NCBI RefSeq assembly: GCF_039538065.1
Contig: NZ_BAABBR010000001.1
Coordinates: forward strand, 496,001-560,000
Source of the DNA: Sphingomonas rosea
GTDB taxonomy: Bacteria > Pseudomonadota > Alphaproteobacteria > Sphingomonadales > Sphingomonadaceae
Length of the DNA: 64,000 nt
Reading direction: 5' to 3'
Under the pieces are notes generated by a model. The model ran no database searches and was not told the DNA's origin. It saw only the letters and a program-made list of their open reading frames with translations. The position numbers and the translations under genes were made by a program. Positions 24,817 to 34,063 of the stretch are shown here, in pieces; position 1 is the first letter of the stretch, and every line of letters begins with the position of its first letter.

Positions 24817-25629
24817 TTGACACAGGGTGAGCCCGCGAAGGGCCGCGATAGCGCCGGGCAACCGCCGCGCATCTTCGGGCTCGAACTGAGCCTGCTCGAT
24901 CGCGAGCAACTCATCGAGGAGTTACTGGCGACGCCGCGCGCTCCCGATGGCGCAAAGCTCCTCGCCACGGTCAATGTCGACCACGTCGTCACCCTGCGCA
25001 CCGACCAGCGGTTCCGCGAGGCCTATGACAGTGCGTGGCGCATCACGGTCGATGGCGCGCCCGTCTATCTCTACGCCCGGGCGAGCGGCATTCCGCTGCC
25101 CGGCCGAGTGACCGGCGCGGACCTCTTCGCTTCGCTGATCGATCGTTGGGATCCCGCGCAGCACCGGCTCTACATGCTGGTCGCCAACGAGGAAGCGGCT
25201 GCACGCATGACGCGCCGCCTCGCAGAGCGCGGCTATGACGAGACGACGCTGACCATCGAGGTCCCGCGCTTCGGGTTCGAGAAGGACGCGGCGTATAACG
25301 AGGCGCTGACCGCCCGGATCCGCGCCAAGGCGCCGACCCACATCATCCTCGGCCTCGGCGCGCCCAAGTCCGAAATCTGGGCGTACGAGCATCGCGCCGC
25401 GCTCGGCGACGCCTTCATCCTGTGCGTCGGCGCCGCGATCGAGTTCGCGACCGGATTGAAGCAGCGCTCACCGCTTTTCATGCGGCGGGTGGGCATGGAA
25501 TGGATGTGGCGCTTCGGAACCGAGCCGCGGCGCCTGTTCCACCGTTATTTCATCCGCTCCTTCGGCTTCATCCTGGCGATGCTGGCGGACCGACCGGGGA
25601 CGGCCGCGGTGCCGGGACGGCGCGACTGA
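24817..25629 (+). CDS. WecG/TagA/CpsF-family glycosyltransferase (GT26)
   Basis: The product has 270 residues from TTG 24817, with GAGG eight bases upstream. LLATVNVDHVVTLRTDQRFR, VTGADLFASLIDRW, LGLGAPKSEIWAYEHRA and CVGAAIEFATGLKQRSPLFM, then GMEWMWRFGTEPRRLFHRYF are the conserved blocks of GT26 in order. Family members transfer a sugar onto a lipid-linked sugar at the inner membrane; GumM, the cellobiose-forming beta-1,4-glucosyltransferase of xanthan synthesis, belongs here. A second GT26 domain occurs in the fusion protein at 43427-45274, so the two may add different residues. The polymerase gene starts one base downstream. Confidence 0.88.
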   Translation: MTQGEPAKGRDSAGQPPRIFGLELSLLDREQLIEELLATPRAPDGAKLLATVNVDHVVTLRTDQRFREAYDSAWRITVDGAPVYLYARASGIPLPGRVTGADLFASLIDRWDPAQHRLYMLVANEEAAARMTRRLAERGYDETTLTIEVPRFGFEKDAAYNEALTARIRAKAPTHIILGLGAPKSEIWAYEHRAALGDAFILCVGAAIEFATGLKQRSPLFMRRVGMEWMWRFGTEPRRLFHRYFIRSFGFILAMLADRPGTAAVPGRRD

Positions 25630-25630
25630 G

Positions 25631-26950
25631 GTGCTCACGCGAGCGCCACTGAAAGCGGTCCGGATCGATCAGCCGCCGATCGCGGCTTCCTCTCCCTTGC
25701 CTGCCGAGCAGACCAAAGGCGCGATGCCCGAGATGCAGATCCTGTGGGCGGCGGCGCTGTTCAACCTCCTGCTCTGCTTCGTCGACACCAATGCCCTCCG
25801 GCTGAGCCCGCTCCCGGTGATGGCCGCCGAGGCCGCGATCCTGGCCGCCGCCTTCTTCCTGCCCTTCACCCGGCCGGGTCGAGCGCCGGGACGATTTGAC
25901 GCGCTCCTGCTGCTGATGGTGATCAGCTGGCTGTTCTTCGCGATCCTCCGCCAGCAGATCGACCCCAAATATCTGCGCGACGTCGCGATCATGCCGATCT
26001 TCGTGCTGCTCGGTCTTCATAGCCGGACCGAGGGCTTTCACCCGCGCCTGTTCTGGCTGCACATGGTGATCGTCGCTTTCGCCCTGTGGGAAGCGCTCGA
26101 CGTCCAGGGGTTCGTCCGGGTCTTCTCGATCGCCGACTATTTCGCCCACACGCGCGGAAGCGACAGCCAGGACTGGTGGGTCGACAGCGGGCTTTACCTC
26201 AGTGCGGTGCGGCCCGAGGCGCGCTTCCTCTTCCCCGATCTCGCCCTCCACCGCCTGTCCTCGGTGTTCCTCGAACCGGTGTCGCTCGGCAATTACGTGG
26301 TGATCGCGACCATATGGCTCGCGGGCTGGTGGCGGCAGATCCCGCGGACGATGGCGTGGGTGGCGGTGGCCGGAACCCTCTTCCTGCTGGTCGGAAGCGA
26401 CAGCCGGATGGCGACCGTGGCCTGCCTCGCGATCCTCGCCGCCTTGCCGGTCAAGCGCTTCATTCCCCGCCTCGCCCCGGTCTTCGTCGCCCCGGTCGTG
26501 ATCGCGGCCATGGTCCTGGCGGTGGTACTGCTCGGGCTCGAAACGGGGCTCGACACATTCGGGGGCCGGATCGCGCATGCGGTCGAGCTGTTCCACGACT
26601 TTACGCTCGCGAACTGGGCGGGGCTTGCGCTCGACAAGCTCAAGGCCGCCGAAGATGCGGGCTTCGGGTACCTCATCATGGTCCATTCGCTACCCGTGGC
26701 GGCGACGATCTGGATCCTGCTGTTCCGGCGCGAATTGCGGACGGTCGAGGGTCGTTACATGCATCTCGCCATCGCGATCTACGTTGCGCTCAACCTCACC
26801 GTCAGCTGGTCGATCTTCTCGATCAAGACCGCGGCGCTGCTCTGGTTCATGCTCGGCCGGTCGATCCGCGAGGACGAGGAAGCGCCCGAAGCCATCGCCG
26901 CGAACGGCGCAAGTGTCGCTCAGCGCTCGCCCTTGAGAAGCGCGACATAG
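25631..26950 (+). CDS. Polysaccharide polymerase-like membrane protein (Wzy/GumE type, copy 1)
   Basis: The product has 439 residues from GTG 25631, one base after the previous stop; ATG 25724 is an alternative. Ten or more hydrophobic segments surround a large external loop (about residues 140-215). SSVFLEPVSLGNYVVIATIW after the loop and SIFSIKTAALLWFMLGRS near the end are shared with the protein at 31717-33048, showing that the two are paralogues. The topology fits O-antigen-ligase/Wzy-type enzymes, which join lipid-linked repeat units in the periplasm. The 3' end overlaps the convergent GT4 gene by 31 bases. Confidence 0.75.
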   Translation: MLTRAPLKAVRIDQPPIAASSPLPAEQTKGAMPEMQILWAAALFNLLLCFVDTNALRLSPLPVMAAEAAILAAAFFLPFTRPGRAPGRFDALLLLMVISWLFFAILRQQIDPKYLRDVAIMPIFVLLGLHSRTEGFHPRLFWLHMVIVAFALWEALDVQGFVRVFSIADYFAHTRGSDSQDWWVDSGLYLSAVRPEARFLFPDLALHRLSSVFLEPVSLGNYVVIATIWLAGWWRQIPRTMAWVAVAGTLFLLVGSDSRMATVACLAILAALPVKRFIPRLAPVFVAPVVIAAMVLAVVLLGLETGLDTFGGRIAHAVELFHDFTLANWAGLALDKLKAAEDAGFGYLIMVHSLPVAATIWILLFRRELRTVEGRYMHLAIAIYVALNLTVSWSIFSIKTAALLWFMLGRSIREDEEAPEAIAANGASVAQRSPLRSAT

Positions 26951-28038
26951 GCATCGATCATGCGGGCGGGTGCGTATCGCTCGCCCAAGGCGGCCGCGAA
27001 CCGGTCGAGCTCGGTCCTGGCAAGCGGCGCATCGATCCGCTTGCGGATGGCGCGCGCCCAGGCATCGCTATCATCGGGATCGAGGAAGGTGACGGGCGAA
27101 TGGCCCGCGATCGTCAACACCTCGCGCAGGACGGCGATGTCGGCGACGAGCGTCGGCAGGCCGAGCAACGCGGCTTCCACCGCCGAAATGCCGAAGGTCT
27201 CGTGGACCGAGGGGAAGACAAAGAGGTCGGCCGCACCGTAAAGCTCGAGCGCCTCGACGTGGGGCAGCGCGCCGAGCAAATGCAGGCGGTCGGCGACCCC
27301 GAGGCTTTCCGCCAGTGCTTCGATCGCCGCGCGGTCCTGCCCGTCCCCAGCCACCACCAGCCGGCAATCGCGGAGCGCGACCAGCGCGCGCACCAGCACG
27401 CTCTGGTTCTTCTGGTCGTCGAGCCTGGCGGTGTTGAGAAGGATGCGGCGGTCGTCGGGGATGGCGTGCTTCGCCAGCGTCTGGCTGCGGGTCTGCCGCA
27501 CCGTCGGCCGCTCCACCCCATGCTCGATCAGCTTGATCCGGCGACGATAGGCCTCCGGATAACGGCCGAACTGGTCACCGGTGTACGCGGTGTTGACGAC
27601 GTTGACCGGATAAAGCCCGAGGGTGCCGAGAAGCGCGCTCGTCCATCGGACCGGCGCCTTGGTCGCCGAGGGAACGGTGGTCTGATGAATGATGGTGCGG
27701 CGGCGTCCGACGAGGAGACCGGCCAGCGAGGCGACGATCGAGGGCCCGGCCTGATAGGCGATCACCGCCGTACCGGGCTCACGCATCAGGCGCCTTGCGA
27801 GGCTTGCCGCGCCCTTGAGCTTCTCGGCGAACGACATGCCGGGCCGCGGAGTCATGAAGATGGTCTCGGAAGCGAAGCCATGCCTAGCAAGGCCGGCCGC
27901 GACGCTGTCGGCAAGCGCGAGCACACCGCCCGGATCTGGCGAGTGAATGACCTGAACGACGCGCGTCGACACGCCCGCCAGGCCGACGGGGCCCCCGCCC
28001 TCCTTACCTATGGTCTTTCGCATCGTCATCGTGGCCAT
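26920..28038 (-). CDS. GT4-family glycosyltransferase
   Basis: The product has 372 residues. The N-terminal Rossmann half starts VVQVIHSPDPGGVLALADSV; the C-terminal half has LLNTARLDDQKNQSVLVRAL, VAGDGQDRAAIEAL and the nucleotide-sugar-binding block FVFPSVHETFGISAVEAALL, in which E-x7-E is the expected acidic pair. It is a retaining enzyme of GT-B fold acting at the inner membrane. The donor is unknown; GDP-mannose is plausible given manC in the cluster. The gene is transcribed against its neighbours and divergent from the ATPase gene at 28216. Confidence 0.88.
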   Translation of the reverse strand: MATMTMRKTIGKEGGGPVGLAGVSTRVVQVIHSPDPGGVLALADSVAAGLARHGFASETIFMTPRPGMSFAEKLKGAASLARRLMREPGTAVIAYQAGPSIVASLAGLLVGRRRTIIHQTTVPSATKAPVRWTSALLGTLGLYPVNVVNTAYTGDQFGRYPEAYRRRIKLIEHGVERPTVRQTRSQTLAKHAIPDDRRILLNTARLDDQKNQSVLVRALVALRDCRLVVAGDGQDRAAIEALAESLGVADRLHLLGALPHVEALELYGAADLFVFPSVHETFGISAVEAALLGLPTLVADIAVLREVLTIAGHSPVTFLDPDDSDAWARAIRKRIDAPLARTELDRFAAALGERYAPARMIDAYVALLKGER

Positions 28039-28215
28039 CGAGGCACGCCATCACCGGTTACTTGCGTCGACAACCCGCAACGCCGAGCCCGGTTCAACTG
28101 CCCCTCATCGGGACTCCCGAAACCTTTCGTAGGTGGAACTAAATTTAACGGCTCCGCGTTTGGAACCAGGCGTCATTGATCGCGATGCACGCCCTTTGTC
28201 CATGGAAAGCTCCCG

Positions 28216-29541
28216 ATGGGTTGGTATGAAAGCGTCAGTCAGTTCGCGGCTGAGCAAATTGGCGGCCGGAGCCGGGCGAATTCGTCGCCCGCGTTCGACG
28301 AACCGCGTGATGGCCTGATGTTGCGCGATGGCGACCGGGAGCCGGAGCATCGCGCCTATGAGGCGATGATGCCCCTGCTTTCCATTCCCCGGCACCTCGA
28401 CACCACCGCGCTCGACCAGGTCTACATGGCCTTCGACGTCTCGCAGCCGGTTGGGCAGCCCGAGGATCTGCGCGGTCGCGACCAGGAAGTGAAGGGCCTG
28501 CTGAGCGGCGTTCTCCATCGCCGCAACCACGGCATCGTCTCGGGCCCACGTGGCTCGGGCAAGACGTCGCTGGTGCGGGTGTTCGGCCAATATGCCGACC
28601 GCGAAGGCGTGGTGGTGCTCTATTCGGCGTGCGACGACGGCACGAGCTTTGGCGAGCTTATCCGCTCCTATCTGGAGCAGATACCGCCGGCGATGGTCGA
28701 CCCCTCGATGGTCGAGCTGTTCGAGCAGCGCGTGATCAGCTTCGGCGCGGACAGCAGTCCCTATCAGGCGACGGGCGTCCTCTCGATGCTCAAATATTCG
28801 CAGCTGGTGGTGGTGCTCGATGAATTCGACCGGATCACCGACCCCGAGATGCACGACAAGATCAGCTCGCTCCTGAAGCTGGTGTCCGATGCGCGTCTGC
28901 CCGTCCGCTTCGTGCTGGTCGGCGGCAACTCGGCCTTTGCCGACATCGTCCGGGCCCACCCCTCGATGATGCGCCACATCACCCGCGTCTCGACCGCGCC
29001 GCTTTCGGGCGAAGCGATCGACGACCTCCTCGACAGCTGCGCCGAGCGCTGCAATCTCGCCTTCAGCGATTCGAGCCGGGAGCTCATTCGCGAAGTGGCC
29101 TGCGGTTCGCCCTATCACGCGCGCCTCTTCGGCATGCACGGTGCGCTCAATGCGCTCGCCGCCAGCTCGAATGCGATCGAGCTCGAGCATGTCGAAAGCG
29201 GCCTCGACGAGGCGTTCGAGGAGTGGTCGATGCTCAATCCCGAGGACGCGCAGGTCTTCCGTGACATCATGCAGGGCCGCTTCGGCGCTGCGGGGACGCT
29301 GACCGAATTCGCCCGGCGCGTTGCCTGGCACAATGCCGACGACGATTTCGCGCGCGACTGGAAACTTCAGGGCCGTCCTTCGGGCGAGCCGCCGGCGGTG
29401 ATCGCCGACCTCGCGCCCACGGTGCAGATGATCGACGGCCACGCCACCTTCCGCGACGCGACCGCGCCGCAATTCCTGCTCGCGCTCAGCCAGGTCCGGC
29501 AGCCGAGCGCCCCTCGCTTGACCGGCGGTGCCCGTGCTTAG
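28216..29541 (+). CDS. AAA/ORC-like ATPase in the polysaccharide locus
   Basis: The product has 441 residues. Walker A is SGPRGSGKTSLVR (about residue 113) and Walker B is LVVVLDEFDRI (about 200), followed by a sensor-like VLVGGNS and a helical lid (EAIDDLLDSCAERCNLAFSD), the arrangement of ORC/Cdc6- or ExeA-like ATPases. The first 85 residues are unlike any domain I know. The stop overlaps the Wzz-like gene by 14 bases, so it is in the same operon as the co-polymerase and kinase-like genes. Such an ATPase is not part of the standard Wzy machinery; it may drive assembly, localisation or regulation. There is no membrane segment, so it is cytoplasmic. Confidence 0.75.
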   Translation: MGWYESVSQFAAEQIGGRSRANSSPAFDEPRDGLMLRDGDREPEHRAYEAMMPLLSIPRHLDTTALDQVYMAFDVSQPVGQPEDLRGRDQEVKGLLSGVLHRRNHGIVSGPRGSGKTSLVRVFGQYADREGVVVLYSACDDGTSFGELIRSYLEQIPPAMVDPSMVELFEQRVISFGADSSPYQATGVLSMLKYSQLVVVLDEFDRITDPEMHDKISSLLKLVSDARLPVRFVLVGGNSAFADIVRAHPSMMRHITRVSTAPLSGEAIDDLLDSCAERCNLAFSDSSRELIREVACGSPYHARLFGMHGALNALAASSNAIELEHVESGLDEAFEEWSMLNPEDAQVFRDIMQGRFGAAGTLTEFARRVAWHNADDDFARDWKLQGRPSGEPPAVIADLAPTVQMIDGHATFRDATAPQFLLALSQVRQPSAPRLTGGARA

Positions 29542-30964
29542 TTTCTACGACTGGATCGATGCGATCCGCTACCGCTGGAAGCTCGTCGCCTTCGCGACCG
29601 GCGTCCTGCTCGTGCTGTCCCTGCTCTACATCCTGGTCGCGCCGCGGACCTACACCGCGACTTCGAGCCTGCTGCTCGATACCGGCGCGCCCGATCCGCT
29701 GAGCGACGACAAGGCGGGCGGTTCTGCACCCGACAATCGCCAGATCGTCGCGACGCAGGCCGACCTCGTCCGTTCGCCTCACGTGGCCGGCCAGGCCGCC
29801 CTCATCTCGGGTGTCGCCAAGGAAGCCGAATATCAGGCCAAGTGGCGCAAGGAGACCGACGAGAAGCAGCCCTATGCGGCGTGGATCAGCGACGAGATGC
29901 GCAAGTCGCTGACCGTCGAACCCGGCCGTGACACCAACGTGCTGCTGATCCAGGCCAAGGCCCGCAATCCGCAGGACGCCGCCAAGATTGCCAACGGGTT
30001 CGCCCGTGCGTCGGTGGATTCGCAGTACAAGCTGCGGACCGAGCCGGCCAAGGCCTATGCCACCTGGCTCGAGAACAGCCTCCAGACCGCGCGCACCGAC
30101 GTGGTCAAGAAGCAGGACGAGCTCGCCGCCTTCACCAAGGCGACCGGAATCGTGAACAACGGCGACCTGACGAGCGAAGGCAATGCCATGGCCGACGTCT
30201 CGACCCAGCTTGCCACCGCCGAAGCCCGTGCCGCCGCCGCCCGCCAGTCGGCGTTCGAAGGCGCGCAGGGTCGCGGCGACGCCGAGAAGAGCGAAGGCAT
30301 CCAGCGTCTTCGAGCCTCGGTCGCCGAGAAGAGCGCCCAGCTGTCGCAGCTCGAGTCGGTCTTCGGGCCGGAATATCCGGACGTAAAGAAGACTCGAGCC
30401 GAGCTCGGCACGCTCCAGTCGCAGCTCAACTCGCAGGTCTCGCAGACCGCCGGCGCCTTGAGTTCGGCGCGCGGCGCCGAAGCGGCCGCCGAACGCGCTG
30501 CCGCTGCCGCCAGCGAAGCGCGTCTGCGCAACCTTGCCGCGCAGCAGCGTGCCCGCGTTGCCGGCCAGTCGAACAACCTCGCGCAGTTCCAGCGTCTCCA
30601 GAACGAGTTCGCTGCGGCGCAGAAGACCTTCAACGACCTCAACACGCGCCTTACGCGGATGCGACTGCAGAGCGCGGTTCCGCTGACCGGTGTACAGGTG
30701 CTCGACACCGCGACCGCGCCGATCGTTCCGAGCTCACCCAACGTTCCGCTGACGCTCGCGCTTGCGACGATGCTCGGCGCGCTGCTCGGCGCGGCCGGGG
30801 CCATCTGGCTCGAATATCGCGATCCGCGGGTCCGCAGCCGCGGCGGGATCGAGCGCCTGCTCGGGGCCCCGGTGGTCGGCCGCATCGCGCTGCCGGTCGG
30901 CCAGCGCACCATTGCCAACCGCGACGGCGACGGTCCGTTGCTTCTCGAAGGACAGGCGGCCTGA
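29528..30964 (+). CDS. Wzz/GumC-type polysaccharide co-polymerase
   Basis: The product has 478 residues from GTG 29528. SFYDWIDAIRYRWKLVAFAT leads into the first membrane helix (LLVLSLLYILVAPRTYTATS). A long periplasmic coiled coil follows (about residues 170-385, very rich in Ala, Gln and Glu), then LTRMRLQSAVPLTGVQVLDT and the second helix (LALATMLGALLGAAGAIWLE). This is the GumC/EpsF plan. It sets chain length and links the polymerase to the outer-membrane exporter. No kinase domain is fused; a kinase-like protein is encoded directly downstream (TGATG overlap). Confidence 0.88.
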   Translation: MPVLSFYDWIDAIRYRWKLVAFATGVLLVLSLLYILVAPRTYTATSSLLLDTGAPDPLSDDKAGGSAPDNRQIVATQADLVRSPHVAGQAALISGVAKEAEYQAKWRKETDEKQPYAAWISDEMRKSLTVEPGRDTNVLLIQAKARNPQDAAKIANGFARASVDSQYKLRTEPAKAYATWLENSLQTARTDVVKKQDELAAFTKATGIVNNGDLTSEGNAMADVSTQLATAEARAAAARQSAFEGAQGRGDAEKSEGIQRLRASVAEKSAQLSQLESVFGPEYPDVKKTRAELGTLQSQLNSQVSQTAGALSSARGAEAAAERAAAAASEARLRNLAAQQRARVAGQSNNLAQFQRLQNEFAAAQKTFNDLNTRLTRMRLQSAVPLTGVQVLDTATAPIVPSSPNVPLTLALATMLGALLGAAGAIWLEYRDPRVRSRGGIERLLGAPVVGRIALPVGQRTIANRDGDGPLLLEGQAA

Positions 30965-31674
30965 TGCGTCTCTCGACACTCGAAAAGCCGCCGCTCGACG
31001 GCGCCCGCGACACCCTTCCGGCGACGATCGACGGCGAGGTCCGGTCGGAGCCGGGCCGAAACGCTTATTATGAGGGGCCGCAGCTCGATCCCGAGCTTGC
31101 CGCGCAATTGCGCGACCTGCTGAACAACCTGGCGCACGGCCAGGCGATCCAGCGGACCCCGCAGCGGCTTGCCATCACCGGCGTGCACACCGAGACCGAA
31201 GCGTCCTTCCTCGCGAGCAACATCGCGATGACGGCGGCGCGGTCGGGTTACCGGGTGCTGCTGGTGGACGCCAATTTCCGTAATCCCGGCGTGCATCGGA
31301 CCTTCGGCCTGTCGACCAGCCGCGGGCTGTCAACGCTGCTGTCGTCGCCCAACCCGCCGCATTCGGTGCCGCAGGCGACCCCGGTTCCCAACCTCGCCGC
31401 GATCACCATCGGTCCCGACACAGGCAACTGGTCGAGCCTGGTCACCCGCGAGCAGATCTTCCACCGCCTCGAGCCGCTGGCCTCGAGCTTCGACTATATC
31501 GTCGTCGATTGCGGCAATCCGGCCCCGTCGCTGGTCGGCCGGATCAGCGCCGGCGCCGACAATGTCGTGATCGCCGTCAAGGAGCATGTCTCCTCGATGC
31601 GCGAACTGACCGCCATCGTCGACACGCTGCGCAGCGAAGGCGTCGCCGAGCCGGCGATCCTGATGGTGGCCTGA
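30964..31674 (+). CDS. BY-kinase-like protein with degenerate P-loop
   Basis: The product has 236 residues. The fold markers of CpsD/Wzc-type kinases are present in order: RLAITGVHTETEASFLASNI in the Walker A place, VLLVDANFRNPGVHRTFGLS in the Walker A' place and YIVVDCGNPAP in the Walker B place. However, the Walker A lacks the Gly-Lys-Ser/Thr triplet (it reads Glu-Ala-Ser), so ATP binding and autophosphorylation are doubtful. The tyrosine-rich C-terminal cluster of active kinases is also missing; the protein ends PAILMVA. It may act as a docking or regulatory partner of the Wzz protein encoded just upstream. A 42-base gap separates it from the polymerase gene. Confidence 0.8.
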   Translation: MRLSTLEKPPLDGARDTLPATIDGEVRSEPGRNAYYEGPQLDPELAAQLRDLLNNLAHGQAIQRTPQRLAITGVHTETEASFLASNIAMTAARSGYRVLLVDANFRNPGVHRTFGLSTSRGLSTLLSSPNPPHSVPQATPVPNLAAITIGPDTGNWSSLVTREQIFHRLEPLASSFDYIVVDCGNPAPSLVGRISAGADNVVIAVKEHVSSMRELTAIVDTLRSEGVAEPAILMVA

Positions 31675-31716
31675 TGCGCCAAGGAACCCCGGGGCACTCG
31701 GCCTCGCTTAATTGAG

Positions 31717-33048
31717 GTGAGGCTCACCAACGCCCAGCCGCGATCCGGCCTGCCGCCGCTCCAGCGGCTCGGTGGGACGCACCCGCACCTGACCACCGGG
31801 CGCCCGGTGCCGCCGGCGGCGGTTGCGGAGTCGGTTCCGGTCGCGACGATCAACATCGCCGCAATCTGGCTGGTGCTCGGCGGTCTCCTTTACAATGCGC
31901 TGCTGGCCTTCCTCGGCGCGCGCGGCATGCCGATCAACAAGGCGATGGTCGCGGGAGCCGAGTTCCTCGTATTGGGCGGCGCCGGCCTCGCCCTACTCCG
32001 TTCGGGCTTCCGGCCGATCGATACTCCGGCCCTGCTGCTGATCGGCTTCTTCGTCCTCGACGCGCTTGCCGTGTCGCTGATGAGCGGCCTCCCCTTTCCC
32101 GACATGGCCCGCAACGCCGCCATCATCGGCCTGTTCGTGATGCTCGGCGCGCGCGTGGACGAACTCGCGGTGCGACGGGTCTTCGCCATCGCCGCGGCGC
32201 TCGTCTTCGTCATCCTCCTGCTCGAGTGCATCGACGTCAAAAGCTATGCTGCGCTGCTCGAGCCGGGGCGCTATTTCGAGGTCACCCGCGGGATCAGCCG
32301 TTTCGAACTCGACGAGATCGGCCTGTTCGCCAATGCGCTGGGCTTCGATGACCGCTTCTCGATCCTCAATCTCGTCGGGCACCGCACCTCGTCGCTGTTC
32401 CTCGAGCAGGTCAGCCTTGCCAATTTCGCGACCGTCCTGACGATTTTCCTGGTGGTGATGTGGCCGCGATTGTCGTGGAAGGTGAAGCTCGCCTACCCGC
32501 TGCTGATCGCGATGATCCTCGTGACCAACAACAGCCGCACCGCGCTCGCGATCGCGCTGGTCGCGCCCATCGTCTATTATGTCGCGCCCAAGCTGCCCTC
32601 GATCGTGACGTTGCTCTTGGTGCCGATGGTGCTGGCCGCCGCGGTGGTGGTGGACCTCGTCGCGCCGCCGTCGCGCGAGGACGATCTGGTCGGGCGGCTC
32701 AGCCTCACGGTGCGAACCCTGAAGGGACTCGACGCGAGCGCGCTGATCGGCGCCCGGGCGGGGGAAGCGGCCAATTTCCTCGACAGCGGCTACACCTTCG
32801 TCATCTACGCCTCATCGCTGATCGGCATGATCGTGCTGTGGCTGTTCCTGTCATTCATCAGTGCCGGTGAAGGCGCGGCGCAGCGGCGCGCGTCGCTGAT
32901 GAGCGGGCTCTACCTGTTCCTCAACCTGACGGTGAGCGGCACCTCGGTTTTCTCGATCAAGACCGCCGCATTGCTGTGGCTTCTGGTCGGTTTCCTGCGG
33001 GAGGAAGCGCGGGCGACCAAGGCCGTGGCCGCGCCCGCGACCGCCTAG
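31717..33048 (+). CDS. Polysaccharide polymerase-like membrane protein (Wzy/GumE type, copy 2)
   Basis: The product has 443 residues from GTG 31717. Multiple membrane segments enclose an external loop (about residues 165-215). HRTSSLFLEQVSLANFATVL and TSVFSIKTAALLWLLVGFLR correspond to the conserved blocks of the 25631-26950 protein. NNSRTALAIALVAPIVYYVA is typical of O-antigen polymerase cores (Arg in a small-residue helix). It is the last gene of the ATPase/co-polymerase/kinase-like operon. Its stop codon overlaps that of the convergent GH5 gene by four bases. Confidence 0.78.
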   Translation: MRLTNAQPRSGLPPLQRLGGTHPHLTTGRPVPPAAVAESVPVATINIAAIWLVLGGLLYNALLAFLGARGMPINKAMVAGAEFLVLGGAGLALLRSGFRPIDTPALLLIGFFVLDALAVSLMSGLPFPDMARNAAIIGLFVMLGARVDELAVRRVFAIAAALVFVILLLECIDVKSYAALLEPGRYFEVTRGISRFELDEIGLFANALGFDDRFSILNLVGHRTSSLFLEQVSLANFATVLTIFLVVMWPRLSWKVKLAYPLLIAMILVTNNSRTALAIALVAPIVYYVAPKLPSIVTLLLVPMVLAAAVVVDLVAPPSREDDLVGRLSLTVRTLKGLDASALIGARAGEAANFLDSGYTFVIYASSLIGMIVLWLFLSFISAGEGAAQRRASLMSGLYLFLNLTVSGTSVFSIKTAALLWLLVGFLREEARATKAVAAPATA

Positions 33049-34061
33049 AGGTACTTGCGCAGGACAGTCGCCTGCGGCCGTTCCTTGCCGTCCTTGGGCT
33101 GGATGCTGAGCGGATAATCGCCCCACCAGTCTCCCGCCGCCCAGTAGTTCCAGCCAATCCAGACGTCGCCATTGTCGCGAAGATAAACGAGGAGATCGTC
33201 CAGAGCGGCGAGGCACGTCGGACTGCTGTCCCCGCCGAATTCGCCGAGCACGGCATGCGCTCCGCGATCGCGCAACCAGCCGGTGACACGCTCGAGCCGT
33301 TCACGGCCGATGCGCTTCCCCCTGCACCCGGGCTTCGAGCCCGAGCTGTCGTCGTCGAGATACTGGTGGATCTCGTAGGCGAAGTTGTTGGCGGGGTCGG
33401 CAAGGCCGGCCATGGCCTCGCTGTTTGGGCCGTCGCCGCCGCCGAACCAGCTATGCCCGCCGGTCCAGTTGGCGCCGGGAACGAGGACGAGATTCTTCGC
33501 GCCGGTCCGGCGGATCGCCGCGAGCGTGCCCTCGGCCACCGTCCGCCACCGCGTCGCCCTGATGTCATGCGGCTCGTTCATCATCCCGAAGGCGATCTGC
33601 GGCCGGTCCTTGTAGCGGGTCGCAAGGCGGGTCCACAGATCGGCGAGCGCATCGGCCGACTGCAGCGGCTGGCCATGGTAGCGGCCATAATTATGGATGC
33701 CGATGATGACCTGGCGGAAGCCGGTCAGGTCGGCGAGGCTCGCGTCGAGGCGGGCGAGTTCGGCCTCGTCGAGCGAGGCGAAAGGTTTCGGCTGGATCCG
33801 CTCCCACAGGATCGGGAGGCGGATACTGGTCATGCCCATGGCGGCGAAGGGCGCAGCCGTCGCCTTGTTCGGGTAGATGTAATCCTTGCCCGCAACGCCC
33901 GGGAGCTTTTCGGGCGCGAACTCGGCCGACGCCAGATTCACGCCGCGAAAGCGGGGCGGCTCGTTGACCTGCGCCCGATCGAGCGAGCCGGATGGCAGGA
34001 AGACGGCGGCCGCGAGGAGCGCCGCGGCGATCGTGGAGGGAACGGCCATGCGGCGCGTCAT
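33045..34061 (-). CDS. Secreted GH5 glycoside hydrolase without RTX tail
   Basis: The product has 338 residues from ATG 34061. A signal peptide or anchor (MTRRMAVPSTIAAALLAAAV) precedes a GH5 domain with FRGVNLASAEF, IIGIHNYGRYHGQPL, FGMMNEPHDIR (acid/base) and VLGEFGGDSSP (nucleophile). It is a close relative of the RTX-tailed enzymes A, B and C but uses the Sec route and would stay in the periplasm or on the membrane. The gene starts two bases after the hexose-phosphate transferase stop, so the two are in one operon, similar to the periplasmic glucanases that accompany cellulose and other polymer synthases. Confidence 0.88.
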   Translation of the reverse strand: MTRRMAVPSTIAAALLAAAVFLPSGSLDRAQVNEPPRFRGVNLASAEFAPEKLPGVAGKDYIYPNKATAAPFAAMGMTSIRLPILWERIQPKPFASLDEAELARLDASLADLTGFRQVIIGIHNYGRYHGQPLQSADALADLWTRLATRYKDRPQIAFGMMNEPHDIRATRWRTVAEGTLAAIRRTGAKNLVLVPGANWTGGHSWFGGGDGPNSEAMAGLADPANNFAYEIHQYLDDDSSGSKPGCRGKRIGRERLERVTGWLRDRGAHAVLGEFGGDSSPTCLAALDDLLVYLRDNGDVWIGWNYWAAGDWWGDYPLSIQPKDGKERPQATVLRKYL

Positions 34062-34063
34062 CC

